Of a stretch of DNA of 39,334 nucleotides, positions 16,206 through 24,890 are shown piece by piece. The translations under genes and the position numbers were made by a program. The stretch is from contig CAMUZI010000009.1 of NCBI GenBank assembly GCA_947165155.1, positions 1-39,334 on the forward strand. The letters run 5' to 3'. Position 1 is the first letter of the stretch; every line of letters begins with the position of its first letter. The notes under the pieces were generated by a model. The model ran no database searches. It saw only the letters and a program-made list of their open reading frames with translations, and had not been told where the DNA came from. Source of the DNA: an uncultured Clostridia bacterium. Its GTDB lineage: Bacteria > Bacillota > Clostridia > Oscillospirales > Acutalibacteraceae.

Positions 16206-17270
16206 ATGTACAGTGTCAAAAAGGCAAGTTTGCACCGTTGTAATAATCTGATGTTACGCATCTTTATGTTTTTAATTTATCTAGGGTTTGGTACGAATTT
16301 TGCAAAGTCGATGATTGTTTGCTTTGAAGATTTTCAGGAGAACGATAAACTTGTCCTCACGCGCGTGTTGTCTAATCCCTGTAACAAGCTTGCATCCCGT
16401 TCTAATGATGGGGTACATGATTTGCTCAAAACACAGAATGTTCTAGATCATAAAGAACTTAAAGACGCATACAATAAAATTTTCATCGATGGTCTTGGGG
16501 CGAAAGAGAATCAACAAGTAGGTCGTAGTCGTATTGTAGTTGGTAGTAGATTCGAAAACATGGGTAAATACAAAAAGCTTTCGATTAGTGGCAATATATC
16601 CATGATAGATATTGGAGGTATAAGTGAGGTGTTGAGCAGATTAGAGGAAATAATAGTGGGAGGTCCTCATGTTTGGATACGCGATAAAGTAGGGTGTGGT
16701 GACAATCTAAAGAGGATTACGATAGATGGCGATGTTAAAAAGTTTGAACTTGACTCAATTATATATAAAAATGTTAAGATTTATGTTGGCGGGCATCTTG
16801 ACGATCCTAGTTTCGATTCAAACAGTTGGCCAAATGTTACAGTAAGTAATAATGACATTATTGGATTTCAAGACCTTGTAGGAAAACAACGTAAAGAAGA
16901 AAAAGAAGTTAGTTGTACGGATGCATTTCACAATTCACTTAAAATATACTACGATGTTATCATAGGTTCACTGAGTACTTCAAAATACTGGGGTAAAATA
17001 AAAAAGCAATTGGAGAAGGAGAACGGGGCAGAATTTACAACTATTGAAGAGGAAGTTGAAAATGTAGATCGGGAAGTGATAACTTCGTATGACAACGCAA
17101 GGAAAAAATGGATGTGCGAGTATTGCGAGTGCATTGGACTGACAAGAGATCTTTTAGATTCAGAAATAAACGAATTATTATCAAAAAAGAGACTATTGTT
17201 TGCTTGTTACGAGGAGAATGACGGCAGTGTAGATGAATCATGGGCATGTCGTGAAGAATGCCACAAGTGA
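16206..17270 (+). CDS. Secreted protein of unknown function with beta-repeat region
   Basis: ATG 16206 lies nine bases after GAGGAG; a GTG at 16197 is too close to it. The 354-residue protein has a signal or anchor (residues 14-38, LMLRIFMFLIYLGFGTNFAK). Its middle carries short alternating hydrophobic segments (YKKLSISGNISMIDIGG, LKRITIDGDVKKFEL, VKIYVGG) that resemble a degenerate LRR_5 or beta-solenoid. A Cys-rich C-terminus follows (MCEYCEC, FACYEE, WACREECHK). No enzyme motif is seen. It has its own promoter and a terminator at 17257-17300. Confidence 0.6.
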   Translation: MYSVKKASLHRCNNLMLRIFMFLIYLGFGTNFAKSMIVCFEDFQENDKLVLTRVLSNPCNKLASRSNDGVHDLLKTQNVLDHKELKDAYNKIFIDGLGAKENQQVGRSRIVVGSRFENMGKYKKLSISGNISMIDIGGISEVLSRLEEIIVGGPHVWIRDKVGCGDNLKRITIDGDVKKFELDSIIYKNVKIYVGGHLDDPSFDSNSWPNVTVSNNDIIGFQDLVGKQRKEEKEVSCTDAFHNSLKIYYDVIIGSLSTSKYWGKIKKQLEKENGAEFTTIEEEVENVDREVITSYDNARKKWMCEYCECIGLTRDLLDSEINELLSKKRLLFACYEENDGSVDESWACREECHK

Positions 17271-17302
17271 TCCAACTGGCATTTTTCGCCTTTTTTTTTT
17301 TG
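17257..17302 (+). terminator. Intrinsic terminator after the secreted protein gene
   Basis: ATGCCA and TGGCAT arms bracket the stop codon and are followed by TTTTTCGCC and a run of eleven T. It separates this gene from pbp2. Confidence 0.65.
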
Positions 17303-17375
17303 AACATTGAATTTAGAAGTTATGGTGATTTATAATGGAATACTGGTCGGGTTAGAATTTGTATGGATAGTTTTT

Positions 17376-19277
17376 ATGAGGATAAACACTAAAAGGTACT
17401 ATGTTGTTGTTTGCTTTACTATTTTGATTTTTGCACTATTCATAGGAAGATTGGTGCAATGGCAGATTTTCGAATCTGAATACTTTAAAAGATGCGCCGC
17501 TAGCTTTAGATCATACATAATGAAATCTCCAGCCATAAGAGGTGAAATTTTAGATCGTAATGGAAATGTTCTTGCTGGGAATTCGATAGGATATAGTCTA
17601 GTAATAGATGATTTCAATGTTCCCAAAGGGGAACGTAAAGAATTGATGTGCAAAGTCATGAATTTGTTGAATTATCTTAAGATAAATTGGAATGATAACT
17701 TACCCATAGTTCTCAATAAAGGACAATATGAATTCGATGAGAAAAAAGAACGCGAAATAAAAGAATTAAAAAAATATACAAAACTTGATAGTAACAACCC
17801 TGATGATCATATTAATGCGATTTCAAAAAAATTGAAGTGTGAAGATTTAAATAAGAGCCTCAAGAGAAGCGTTTGTAGTATGTATTACAGCACAAGATCA
17901 AATTCAATGATATCAGATGACATTAATGAAAAAGCTATGAGTATAATATCTGAATTCAATTTTCCTGGCTTCCGAATTGAAACATCGTCGAAAAGATACT
18001 ATCCCGATGGTACTCTGGCGCCTCATATAATTGGATATTTAGGTCTTATGTCTGATGAAGAGTACGAAAAACGAAAAGAAGAAAATTATTCTATGGATTC
18101 GGTTATAGGTAAGACAGGGATTGAAAAACTATTTGAGGGTAAATTAAGAGGATTTGGTGGAAAGAAAGCAATGCAGTTTTCAAAAGATGGCGTTGTTACT
18201 GAAACAGTACAACTCGAGCAAGCTAAACCTGGAAATTCTGTTTTTTTAACGATAGATTCTAAACTCCAAAGAATCGCGCAAAATTCTCTTGAAGAGAATG
18301 TGAAATCATCAGCTAGAAAAGGCTCGGGATGTTATTCAGGCTCGGTGGTCGCAATAGAGGTAAAAACTGGAAAAATTTTAGCAGCAGCTTCTTATCCAGG
18401 GTTTGATCTATCAAAATGTAATGAAAACAAATTATATCTTGTTGAACTTTTAAAAGATCCAAAACGCCCACTTATCAATAGACCTTTTAATGGAATATAT
18501 CCTCCTGGATCTGTTTTTAAAACTCTTACTTCTTGCGCTGCTCTTCAAGATGGCGTTTTAAACGGAAGTGATGAATCAATATACTGTGGAGGAGTATTCA
18601 AACCGTTCAAGGGAAGAGGGATAAAATGTACTGGTCATCACGGAGGAGTTTCGTTGTTTCGTGCCTTAGCAAGATCATGTAACGTTTTCTTTTCGGAATG
18701 TGGAAGACGTCTAGGAGTAGAGAGAATTTTTCATTATGCTGAACAATTTGGAATAGCGTCTAAAACGGGAATTGAACTTCCTGAATCGAATGGTACTATA
18801 AAAAATATTTTGAACAATAAAAATAAGTTAGGAGCATCTCACGCGGCGATAGGACAAGGTGAAGTATCTGTTACCGCTCTGCAATTAGCGAAACTCACTT
18901 CAGCAATAGCGTCGGGGAAAAATATCAAGCCTAGAATAGTGGAAAAAATAACAAATTATACTAGGGAAAATGATGTCGAAATTTTTCCTCAAGAAGAAAA
19001 AGAAATTGAAGTTTCACCAGAAAACTTTTCTTTAGTTAGAAGAGCCATGAGAGAGGTCGTTTTGTCTGGTCTTGCAACTGATTTTAGAAATTTTAAAGTT
19101 CCAGTTGCGGCAAAGACCGGAACGGCACAAAATTCTTCTGGGTCTAATCATAAAACGTTCATTTGTTATGCTCCATTTGATGATCCACAAATAGCGGTTG
19201 CGTGTATATTGGCAAATGGAAAATACGGTCCCAATGTAAAAGCCGTTTGCCGCGATATTATGAATGGTTACTTTTGA
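17376..19277 (+). CDS. mrdA: Penicillin-binding protein 2 (class B transpeptidase)
   Basis: Start placed at ATG 17376, which gives a typical PBP2 N-terminus: a short basic stretch, then membrane helix VVVCFTILIFALFIGRL. In-frame starts at 17307 or 17322 would add an atypical 18-23 residues. The 633-residue protein has a dimerisation domain with RGEILDRNG and a transpeptidase domain. Catalytic motifs are PPGSVFK (Ser379, Lys382), SCN (434-436) and KTG (580-582). The ending (KTFICYAPFDDPQIAVACIL) is MrdA-like. It cross-links peptidoglycan during elongation, so the organism keeps a wall. A SpoVD/FtsI-type role is less likely because no PASTA domain is present. Confidence 0.85.
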   Translation: MRINTKRYYVVVCFTILIFALFIGRLVQWQIFESEYFKRCAASFRSYIMKSPAIRGEILDRNGNVLAGNSIGYSLVIDDFNVPKGERKELMCKVMNLLNYLKINWNDNLPIVLNKGQYEFDEKKEREIKELKKYTKLDSNNPDDHINAISKKLKCEDLNKSLKRSVCSMYYSTRSNSMISDDINEKAMSIISEFNFPGFRIETSSKRYYPDGTLAPHIIGYLGLMSDEEYEKRKEENYSMDSVIGKTGIEKLFEGKLRGFGGKKAMQFSKDGVVTETVQLEQAKPGNSVFLTIDSKLQRIAQNSLEENVKSSARKGSGCYSGSVVAIEVKTGKILAAASYPGFDLSKCNENKLYLVELLKDPKRPLINRPFNGIYPPGSVFKTLTSCAALQDGVLNGSDESIYCGGVFKPFKGRGIKCTGHHGGVSLFRALARSCNVFFSECGRRLGVERIFHYAEQFGIASKTGIELPESNGTIKNILNNKNKLGASHAAIGQGEVSVTALQLAKLTSAIASGKNIKPRIVEKITNYTRENDVEIFPQEEKEIEVSPENFSLVRRAMREVVLSGLATDFRNFKVPVAAKTGTAQNSSGSNHKTFICYAPFDDPQIAVACILANGKYGPNVKAVCRDIMNGYF

Positions 19278-19359
19278 AAAAAATGTTAAATTTTCAGTGG
19301 AATTAATGTATATAATATGTATTTGATGCTAAAATAGAACATTCAAATTATAAAAATAC

Positions 19360-19388
19360 TTGACTTTCTTGTTTTAATAGTTTACAAT
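19360..19388 (+). promoter_or_regulatory. Promoter of secreted kinase gene 3
   Basis: TTGACT (19360-19365), 17 bases, TACAAT (19383-19388). Confidence 0.75.
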
Positions 19389-19418
19389 CAGAGTATTATT
19401 TTTTAAGGGTGATTGTCT

Positions 19419-20291
19419 ATGAAATTGAGCTTATTTGAAAGACTATTTACGGCTTCTGTTGTAGTGTCGGCGTCGTTTGTTTCATCTTTGGCATGTGGTT
19501 CATATGATAATTTAATCAACAAGTATGTTTATGTCAAAGATTTGGGAGGCGGTAAACAAGGCTCAGTCGAATTGTATAAACATAAAAACAGTGAGAAATG
19601 TGTAGCTATTAAAAAAATATCGAAATCAGATGAGCATACATGTGATTCAGAAAAACTAGCTTTTGAATGCAAAGAAATGCTTAGTGAATCTCCGTATTTT
19701 TCTAAGCCAATTGAATACTTTGAGGACGATCATTATTTTTATTTTGTATATGAATATATTGATGGCTTTAGTGTATATAGTAGTAATAAACTCAAAGATT
19801 ACGTGAAAGAATTAGAGAATGTAGATTTATTTATGTGCACAATATCGCTTCAGTTTATGAATGCATTCAAATATCTATATGAGAATAGGTTATCATACGG
19901 TGACTTGACTTATGAAAATATTATCCTAATTGATGATAAGAATACTGATGTACCGGCTATTAAAATAAATGTGCCAACTATTAAAATAATAGATTATGGT
20001 TTTTTTAGTAAAAATCCCACACCAATTGATGAAAATGGTTGGGGTCGTTTGTGTGATATACTTGAAAAAATGTGTGAAGACATTCTTGAGGAATTTGGAA
20101 TTTCTTATGATGAATCATTTGATACTCCGAATCTGCTTAAATTTATCCGTAAGTTAAGTGGGGCATGTTATTGGTGTAAAAAAGCGTCTTCACCAGAAGA
20201 ATTTAAGGAATTTAAAAATGCACATACAAAACCATTTAAAACGTTTGAGGAAGCCATTGAGTTGTTAAAACAGTCTATTGGTGAGAATTGA
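19419..20291 (+). CDS. Secreted eukaryotic-type protein kinase 3
   Basis: ATG 19419 is chosen, 10 bases after AAGGGTGA. The 290-residue protein has a signal peptide (residues 1-25, VVVSASFVSSLA). A compact kinase domain follows with glycine loop LGGGKQGSV (42-50), VAIKK with Lys65, catalytic loop YGDLTYEN (Asp162, Asn167; the usual HRD is YGD) and metal loop DYG (Asp192). This is a Hanks-type kinase, unlike kinases 1 and 2. A bacterial PrkC-type receptor would have the kinase inside and a membrane helix behind it. Here the signal peptide precedes the domain, so the kinase would work outside the cell, presumably on a host (inference). Confidence 0.8.
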   Translation: MKLSLFERLFTASVVVSASFVSSLACGSYDNLINKYVYVKDLGGGKQGSVELYKHKNSEKCVAIKKISKSDEHTCDSEKLAFECKEMLSESPYFSKPIEYFEDDHYFYFVYEYIDGFSVYSSNKLKDYVKELENVDLFMCTISLQFMNAFKYLYENRLSYGDLTYENIILIDDKNTDVPAIKINVPTIKIIDYGFFSKNPTPIDENGWGRLCDILEKMCEDILEEFGISYDESFDTPNLLKFIRKLSGACYWCKKASSPEEFKEFKNAHTKPFKTFEEAIELLKQSIGEN

Positions 20292-20385
20292 ATATTTGAG
20301 TTTTTCTGTTTTTTTTCGTTATATTGAACAGTTAGTTTACTTTTTTATTTACAACTTTTTTAACAAAAAAATAACAAAAAAACAC

Positions 20386-20415
20386 TTTACAAGATTATGA
20401 TTAATATTGTATGAT
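20386..20415 (+). promoter_or_regulatory. Promoter of tRNA-Leu(AAG)
   Basis: TTTACA (20386-20391), 18 bases, TATGAT (20410-20415), 16 bases before the mature tRNA. Confidence 0.6.
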
Positions 20416-20431
20416 GAGGGGTGTTGTTCGT

Positions 20432-20517
20432 GCGAGTGTGCTGGAATTGGTAGACAGTCACGTTTAAGGGGCGTGTGTCCTTGTGGCGTATGGGTTCAAG
20501 TCCCATCACTCGCACCA
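20432..20517 (+). tRNA. tRNA-Leu (anticodon AAG)
   Basis: The acceptor arms are GCGAGTG and CACTCGC with discriminator A and encoded CCA. The anticodon stem is CACGT/GCGTG with loop TTAAGGG, giving AAG. A long variable arm and the GGGTTCAAGTCCC T-arm fit a class II leucine tRNA. Confidence 0.9.
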
Positions 20518-20540
20518 TGCTTTGAGTGGGTTATTGACAT

Positions 20541-20569
20541 TTGACTGATTTGACTGTTTGTGATACCAT
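20541..20569 (+). promoter_or_regulatory. Promoter of tRNA-Leu(CAG)
   Basis: TTGACT (20541-20546), 17 bases, TACCAT (20564-20569). The second tRNA can thus be made independently. Confidence 0.55.
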
Positions 20570-20593
20570 GTGCACTTGTGTTTTGTTCTAGTT

Positions 20594-20679
20594 GCGGATG
20601 TGGCGAAATTTGGTATACGCGTACGATTCAGGTTCGTATGAGTTTTCTTGTGCAGGTTCGAGTCCTGTCATCCGCACCA
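20594..20679 (+). tRNA. tRNA-Leu (anticodon CAG)
   Basis: The acceptor arms are GCGGATG and CATCCGC, followed by A and encoded CCA. The anticodon stem is TACGA/TCGTA with loop TTCAGGT, giving CAG. There is a long variable arm and a T-arm GCAGGTTCGAGTCCTGT. Confidence 0.9.
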
Positions 20680-20738
20680 GTTTAGTGACCTTCTAATCTT
20701 AAAATTGCTTGCTACTTTTCTAGACTGCGTCGACACAT

Positions 20739-21345
20739 AGCATTGCTAAAAGTGCATATAAGAGAAATAGTCACGATACAAAAACAATAAGAGAGAGTTA
20801 ACAATCATATCTAAACTTTTGAACCAGCAATAAGTTTTGCGAGAAAAGTGTGTAAGATAATGGCGAAGAAGACGGTTAGTACGTTCAACAGTATAAGTAT
20901 GAGATTTGCCGATCAGATGTTTGTTTGGTGGAATAATATCGTATGCTGGGAGTTTATCTGTAGTATAAAATTTAGCCTCAATATGCGAAATATTTTCACA
21001 AAGTTTCTCAAAGCTCTCAGAACTGCGATCACCTACGAAAAGACCAACGAGCTTTTTAGTTTTTCTGTTTACTGCATTTACATCTATGTATTTAAATTAT
21101 TTACATTTATATCTTTGCTTACCCTTGTGAGGTATTGCTAAAAGTGAGTAGAAATTGCGATTTACTACCGTAAAAAGCTAAGAGCTAAAATTGTTAGTTA
21201 TTTTGTTTTAAATAGTTCTTTGATCTACACTTTTAAGTTGTTTTCAGTATAATCTATTCGATTTTAGCAATGCCTCTGTGAAATCTGCTTTTTGTTTTTT
21301 CTCTTTGGCCACATTTTGGATATTTTTCTCTTCTATCATGCTTTT
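20739..21345 (-). mobile_element. IS1-family element remnant A with nested MITE
   Basis: The terminal repeat AGCATTGCTAAAAGT begins at 20739. On the minus strand the C-terminal part of an InsB-type transposase is readable (VGLFVGDRSSESFEK, FYTTDKLPAYD, GKSHTYTVERTNRLLRHYL, YCWFKSLDMIVNSLLL). It stops inside the terminal repeat. Upstream, a short zinc-finger segment (HKGKQRYKCK) joins it directly, showing an internal deletion of the helix-turn-helix region. A MITE at 21131-21274 splits the N-terminus (KCGQREKKQKADFTE). Inactive. Confidence 0.85.
21131..21274 (+). mobile_element. MITE nested in IS1 remnant A
   Basis: 144 bases bounded by GGTATTGCTAAAAGT and ATTTTAGCAATGCC, the same length and ends as the 9684-9827 copy. 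Flanks show only a partial direct repeat (around TCACA on the minus strand), consistent with an eroded target duplication. Confidence 0.8.
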
Positions 21346-21410
21346 CATTACAATTCCAAATATTTTTTTTAATTGCTATATATCACAAGCATTTTTTACG
21401 TAACTAATCT

Positions 21411-22079
21411 TCAAGATATCTTATCAACGATTTTTAAACTATTTTTTAGAATCTTTCTTTCCCCTAAATATCCCCTAACCATTGAAAGTGGATATACATT
21501 ACTTTGACGTCCAATTATCGTCCCCGGATTAAGAACAGCGTTACATCCTATCTCCACATAATCTCCTACAATTGCTCCGAACTTTTTCAGACCAGTAAAA
21601 AAACGCTTGTCTGCAAACCTAACAGATACCTCACTTTTATCAGATTTTACATTAGAAATAATCGAACCTGCTCCCATGTGAGATCTGAACCCCATCACAG
21701 AATCTCCAATGTAGTTGAAATGCGGAACTTGCACGTTGTTAAATAATATGCAATTCTTTAATTCGGATGAATTTCCAACTACACAATTCTTTCCAACAAT
21801 TACATTTCCTCTAACAAAAGCACTATGACGGATCTCGGTCTCTGAATCTATTATGCATGGTGAGCATACACGTGCACTCTTAGAAATTTTGGCGCTCTTT
21901 GAAATAAAAACTCCACTCTCAACTTCGTCGAACTCATTTTGAGGAAGATGTTTAGATAACTCAACGATAAAGGAACCAATTTTTGAGATTACTTCCCACG
22001 GGTAAACAACTTCTTTGAAGATATTACACGCAATAGTTTGCGTTAAATCCAATAAAGATTCCACTTCTAACTCTTTCAT
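21411..22079 (-). CDS. Left-handed beta-helix (GlmU C-terminal-like) protein
   Basis: ATG at 22079 overlaps the TGA of the histidine kinase gene (ATGA), so the two are translationally coupled. The 222-residue protein is mostly hexapeptide repeats ([LIV]GxxxxI type: VRGNVIVGKNCVVGNSSEL, VGDYVEIGCNAVLNPGTIIG). This is the fold of bacterial acyltransferases and of the C-terminal part of sugar-nucleotide transferases. There is no nucleotidyltransferase domain. Clostridial proteins of this type are often labelled UDP-GlcNAc pyrophosphorylase-related; the real substrate is unknown. Confidence 0.7.
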   Translation of the reverse strand: MKELEVESLLDLTQTIACNIFKEVVYPWEVISKIGSFIVELSKHLPQNEFDEVESGVFISKSAKISKSARVCSPCIIDSETEIRHSAFVRGNVIVGKNCVVGNSSELKNCILFNNVQVPHFNYIGDSVMGFRSHMGAGSIISNVKSDKSEVSVRFADKRFFTGLKKFGAIVGDYVEIGCNAVLNPGTIIGRQSNVYPLSMVRGYLGERKILKNSLKIVDKIS

Positions 22080-22723
22080 TCCGCACACCTTACCCTTAAT
22101 GTAAACTTTGAACCTTCACCTAGTTTGCTCTGAACTGTGATAGTTCCACCATTCATCGAAATTATATTTCTCACATTATATAACCCAAGTCCGCTTCCTT
22201 TTTGCGATTCTGCTAGTTCTTCACGAAACCCTTTCTTAAATATGTTAGTCAAATTTTCTTCACTTATCCCCATACCATTGTCAATGAATTCCCACACAAC
22301 TAAATCAAATTCACGGTAGATATTAATTTTTAAAAAGCCATCATCTTTTCCATATTTTATCGCATTTCCCACTATATTGGACGCAATACGCCAAAAATCA
22401 GTTTTATTAAAACAAATTTTTAGATTATCCTCACAATCTACTTGAATGGAAATGTTCTTAGATTGCGCTATGGGGCGAAACTCTCTGCAAATCGAATTGG
22501 CAATTTCCTTACAATCTGTTATATCATTCTCTGATTTACGCTCTAATGCAAACGAATCTATCATGTGTAAAATCTTTTTACTTTCTTCTTCGATTATGTT
22601 TAAAAAATCCTCTCTACTTTTCTGATCCCTATTTACTTTCAACAGTTCGACGTATCCCAAAATTGAAGTAAGAGGCGTTTTAAAATCGTGTAAAATATCT
22701 TTAAGATTTTCAATCTGACTCAA
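22076..22723 (-). CDS. Sensor-less cytoplasmic histidine kinase (PhoR-like)
   Basis: The longest frame (from 22786) would start inside a terminator hairpin. TTG at 22723, six bases after GGAG, is the better start. The 215-residue protein begins almost at the H-box, HDFKTPLTSI with His12. It continues with a HATPase domain: N-box (NIVGNAIKYG), G1 (DNGMGISE), F-box (FKKGF) and G2 (GSGLGL). It lacks the membrane helices, PAS and HAMP domains of PhoR. It probably phosphorylates the response regulator upstream. Input must come from a partner such as PhoU or another protein (inference). Confidence 0.8.
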   Translation of the reverse strand: MSQIENLKDILHDFKTPLTSILGYVELLKVNRDQKSREDFLNIIEEESKKILHMIDSFALERKSENDITDCKEIANSICREFRPIAQSKNISIQVDCEDNLKICFNKTDFWRIASNIVGNAIKYGKDDGFLKINIYREFDLVVWEFIDNGMGISEENLTNIFKKGFREELAESQKGSGLGLYNVRNIISMNGGTITVQSKLGEGSKFTLRVRCAE

Positions 22724-22737
22724 AATCAACTCCAAAA

Positions 22738-22767
22738 TAAAAACAAAATAGCCCTCAAAAGAGGGCT
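22738..22767 (-). terminator. Intrinsic terminator between response regulator and histidine kinase
   Basis: GCCCTC/GAGGGC with a TTTT loop is followed on the minus strand by TATTTTGTTTTTATTTT. It lies 16 bases after the regulator's stop codon and before the kinase start, so kinase expression depends on read-through. Confidence 0.8.
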
Positions 22768-22782
22768 CAATGAAACATAAAA

Positions 22783-23547
22783 TCAAACCGTTGCCACCGC
22801 TGGATCATTTTCTGCCTCAAGCTCCTCAGCTGAGGTAATACGATATCCAATTCCACGAACAGTTTTTACATACTTAGGTCTTTCTGGTTCATCCTCGATC
22901 TTTTGACGCAAATATCTGATGTGAACATCGACTGTTCTTGCATCACCTAAATAATCTACATCCCATACCTTCTGCATAAGCTGTTCTCTTGTGAGAACCC
23001 TGCTTTTTTCATTAATTAAACTTACGAGCATATCGAACTCTTTCATAGTCAAATTTAAGAATTTTCCATTCTTTTTAATTGTTCTATTTCCAAGGTTAAC
23101 CACTAAATCACCAATGGTTAAAATCTCATCCTTGATTCCATTTCCCACTGAATAATTTCTACCACGAAGTAACGCACGGCTACGAGAAACCAATTCTTTC
23201 ACACTAAATGGCTTTTTAAGATAATCGTCTGCCCCCATTTCAAGTCCAAGTATACAATCAACTTCGTCAACCTTAGCTGTTAACATCAAAACTGGTACCT
23301 TCTTAGTCATTGCATCTAATTTAAGTCTTCCGCAAACTGCAAGACCATCTAAATCTGGCATCATCCAATCAAGTATTACTAAACTTGGAACTCTTTGCTT
23401 AACGGCCTCCAATACACTTGCACCATTCACAAACTCCTGAGTTTCAAATCCACTTTCCTTTAAAGCGATCGAAACCAAATCTCTTATATTCTTGTCGTCA
23501 TCCACGATATAAATCAAACTATTACCTAACTTCTTATCTATTGGCAT
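22783..23547 (-). CDS. OmpR/PhoB-family response regulator
   Basis: The ATG follows AAGGAG. The 254-residue protein has a receiver domain with acidic triad DDD (16-18), phosphorylation site Asp60 (VILDWMMPD), the conserved Thr (MLTAK) and Lys (LKKPF). A winged-helix DNA-binding domain follows (EFDMLVSL, RVLTREQLMQKVW, RTVDVHIRYLRQKIE, VRGIGYR). A short acidic tail ends it. Together with phoU upstream it points to phosphate-type regulation, but no pst transporter genes are present, so a PhoP/PhoB name is only likely. A promoter (TTGACA-17-TAAGTT, 23621-23593) lies directly upstream. Confidence 0.85.
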   Translation of the reverse strand: MPIDKKLGNSLIYIVDDDKNIRDLVSIALKESGFETQEFVNGASVLEAVKQRVPSLVILDWMMPDLDGLAVCGRLKLDAMTKKVPVLMLTAKVDEVDCILGLEMGADDYLKKPFSVKELVSRSRALLRGRNYSVGNGIKDEILTIGDLVVNLGNRTIKKNGKFLNLTMKEFDMLVSLINEKSRVLTREQLMQKVWDVDYLGDARTVDVHIRYLRQKIEDEPERPKYVKTVRGIGYRITSAEELEAENDPAVATV

Positions 23548-23592
23548 ATCAAAAACTCCTTTTAAACAAAATATAGTCTACACGTACAACTA

Positions 23593-23621
23593 AACTTACA
23601 ATATACAAAAAAATATGTCAA
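23593..23621 (-). promoter_or_regulatory. Promoter of the response regulator gene
   Basis: On the minus strand, TTGACA (23621-23616), 17 bases, TAAGTT (23598-23593). The -35 overlaps the end of phoU. Confidence 0.6.
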
Positions 23622-24295
23622 TACATATCCCGTAATTGCATAAAATATTTCTCCCCAGGAAATATTCCCTCCTTAATATAAACAATCCATTGAGAAATGT
23701 TTACACATCTATCACCTATACGTTCTGCATACTTGGCCATAAACATCAAATCAGCTCCTGCATAAACTGAAACTAATTTTTCTGAAATTGAGGATGATAC
23801 ATTAGTTATTATATCCGCAAAAGAGATATCAATCGAATCATCAGATAAATAAACCTCTTTTGCTCTGCTAACATCAAGCGTGAAACATGCTTCTAAGGCA
23901 CTCGTAAACATACCATAGACCTGCCTTAAAGTAGATACAACCTGATCTTTGCACGGACAATCCTTAGAAACCTTACCAGTTAGAATAATTTCACAAATAT
24001 CGGCACAATGATCAGCAATCCGTTCCAAATCAGAGATGAGCTTAAGATAGCCAGTTATTAGCCTAAAATCAGAAGCAAACGGACGCTGAAGAGAAATAAT
24101 CTTCATACATTCATTTTCTATATCACGTTCAATTCCATCCACGTTGATGTCATCTTCCATTATTTTTTTTGCAATTTCAAGATTAATATCTCTAACTGCC
24201 GTTACAGTCTCATCAAGTATAGAGGTTATCAATTTTGAAAAATTTACCGTCTCAAGCTTCAAAGAGTTTATCTGATTGATATATTCATACCTCAA
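23618..24295 (-). CDS. phoU: Phosphate signalling protein PhoU
   Basis: A 225-residue, all-helical protein starting at TTG, 11 bases after AGGAGG. The two PhoU repeats are visible. ERDIENECMKIISLQRPFASDFRLITGYLKLISDLERIADHC is diagnostic of the first, and FMAKYAERIGDRCVNISQWIVY of the second. PhoU normally dampens PhoR signalling through the PstSCAB transporter and binds metal through the ExxxD/DxxD motifs. Here it precedes a regulator and a kinase lacking a sensor, with no transporter in the window. A promoter (TTTACT-17-TATCTT) lies in the AT-rich upstream DNA. Confidence 0.9.
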   Translation of the reverse strand: MRYEYINQINSLKLETVNFSKLITSILDETVTAVRDINLEIAKKIMEDDINVDGIERDIENECMKIISLQRPFASDFRLITGYLKLISDLERIADHCADICEIILTGKVSKDCPCKDQVVSTLRQVYGMFTSALEACFTLDVSRAKEVYLSDDSIDISFADIITNVSSSISEKLVSVYAGADLMFMAKYAERIGDRCVNISQWIVYIKEGIFPGEKYFMQLRDMY

Positions 24296-24524
24296 TTTCT
24301 CTAATACCTCCTTTCATATTTGTTATTTTTCCCCGGGATTTTGTTAAGATAACAAATTAAGCTTAAAAAGTAAAGTCGTATTTTACGAAAAAAATTTTTT
24401 TTTTTAAGTATAATAGTCAAAAAGATAAAAGCTCGGATGCTAAAAGACTATATTTCGTAAGGTTTAAACAAATCAAAAAAAGCGAAATTAAATTTTGATT
24501 ATTTTTTTGAATATTGTTGTCTTT

Positions 24525-24553
24525 TTGACAAAAAATAGCATATTATGTATCGT
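24525..24553 (+). promoter_or_regulatory. Promoter of the five-cysteine microprotein
   Basis: TTGACA (24525-24530), 17 bases, TATCGT (24548-24553). A hairpin GTGGC/GCCAC (24552-24564) overlaps the expected transcript start. Confidence 0.7.
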
Positions 24554-24592
24554 GGCTGAGCCACAGAAATTTAAAATAAAGGAATGATGAAA

Positions 24593-24727
24593 ATGTGTTG
24601 TTGTTGCTGTAACAGACGCAGAAACAATTCGGCAACCGGATATTTCACGCAAAATATACCAGTTACAATGTCTTATAGTTTTACACCTACGAGTATCGGA
24701 AACGGGTTCGGTATTAATACTTTTTAA
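24593..24727 (+). CDS. Microprotein with five consecutive cysteines, 44 aa
   Basis: ATG 24593 lies nine bases after AAAGGA; two upstream in-frame ATGs are too close to the site. The peptide starts MCCCCCNRRRNN and continues as a polar Thr/Ser/Gly/Phe-rich tail ending GFGINTF. It has its own good promoter and a GC-rich hairpin right after the stop, rare in this AT-rich DNA, so it is likely expressed. Possible roles are metal binding, lipidation or a redox-sensitive small peptide; none can be chosen from sequence. I know no matching family. Confidence 0.55.
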   Translation: MCCCCCNRRRNNSATGYFTQNIPVTMSYSFTPTSIGNGFGINTF

Positions 24728-24733
24728 AAACAA

Positions 24734-24753
24734 ACTTCGGCAATTGCCGGAGT
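24734..24753 (+). terminator. Strong hairpin after the microprotein gene
   Basis: The 8-base stem ACTTCGGC/GCCGGAGT has loop AATT and begins seven bases after the stop. No T-run follows, so it may be a 3'-end stabiliser rather than a classical terminator. Confidence 0.5.
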
Positions 24754-24890
24754 CTTACATATCATAAAAAAAAATCGAAATTTCCTCAAACGAATTCTTG
24801 TTCAAAATTTTTACATAATAAATTTTAAAATCAATATGATTTTCTAAAAAAAATAAGTTATTATTTTGAACTTTTTTTTGCTATCATTTG

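Noticed and set aside
19419..20291. Kinase 3 as a PrkC/Stk-type receptor kinase
   Set aside because: PrkC has the kinase domain first, then a membrane helix and PASTA repeats. Here a signal peptide precedes the kinase and nothing follows it.
20848..21141. 97-codon plus-strand frame
   Set aside because: It is the antisense shadow of the IS1 transposase C-terminal fragment, which reads clearly on the minus strand.
22724..22786. Longer histidine kinase start at 22786 with an N-terminal hydrophobic stretch
   Set aside because: The extra residues are encoded by the terminator hairpin and its T-run after the response regulator; TTG 22723 with GGAG fits better.
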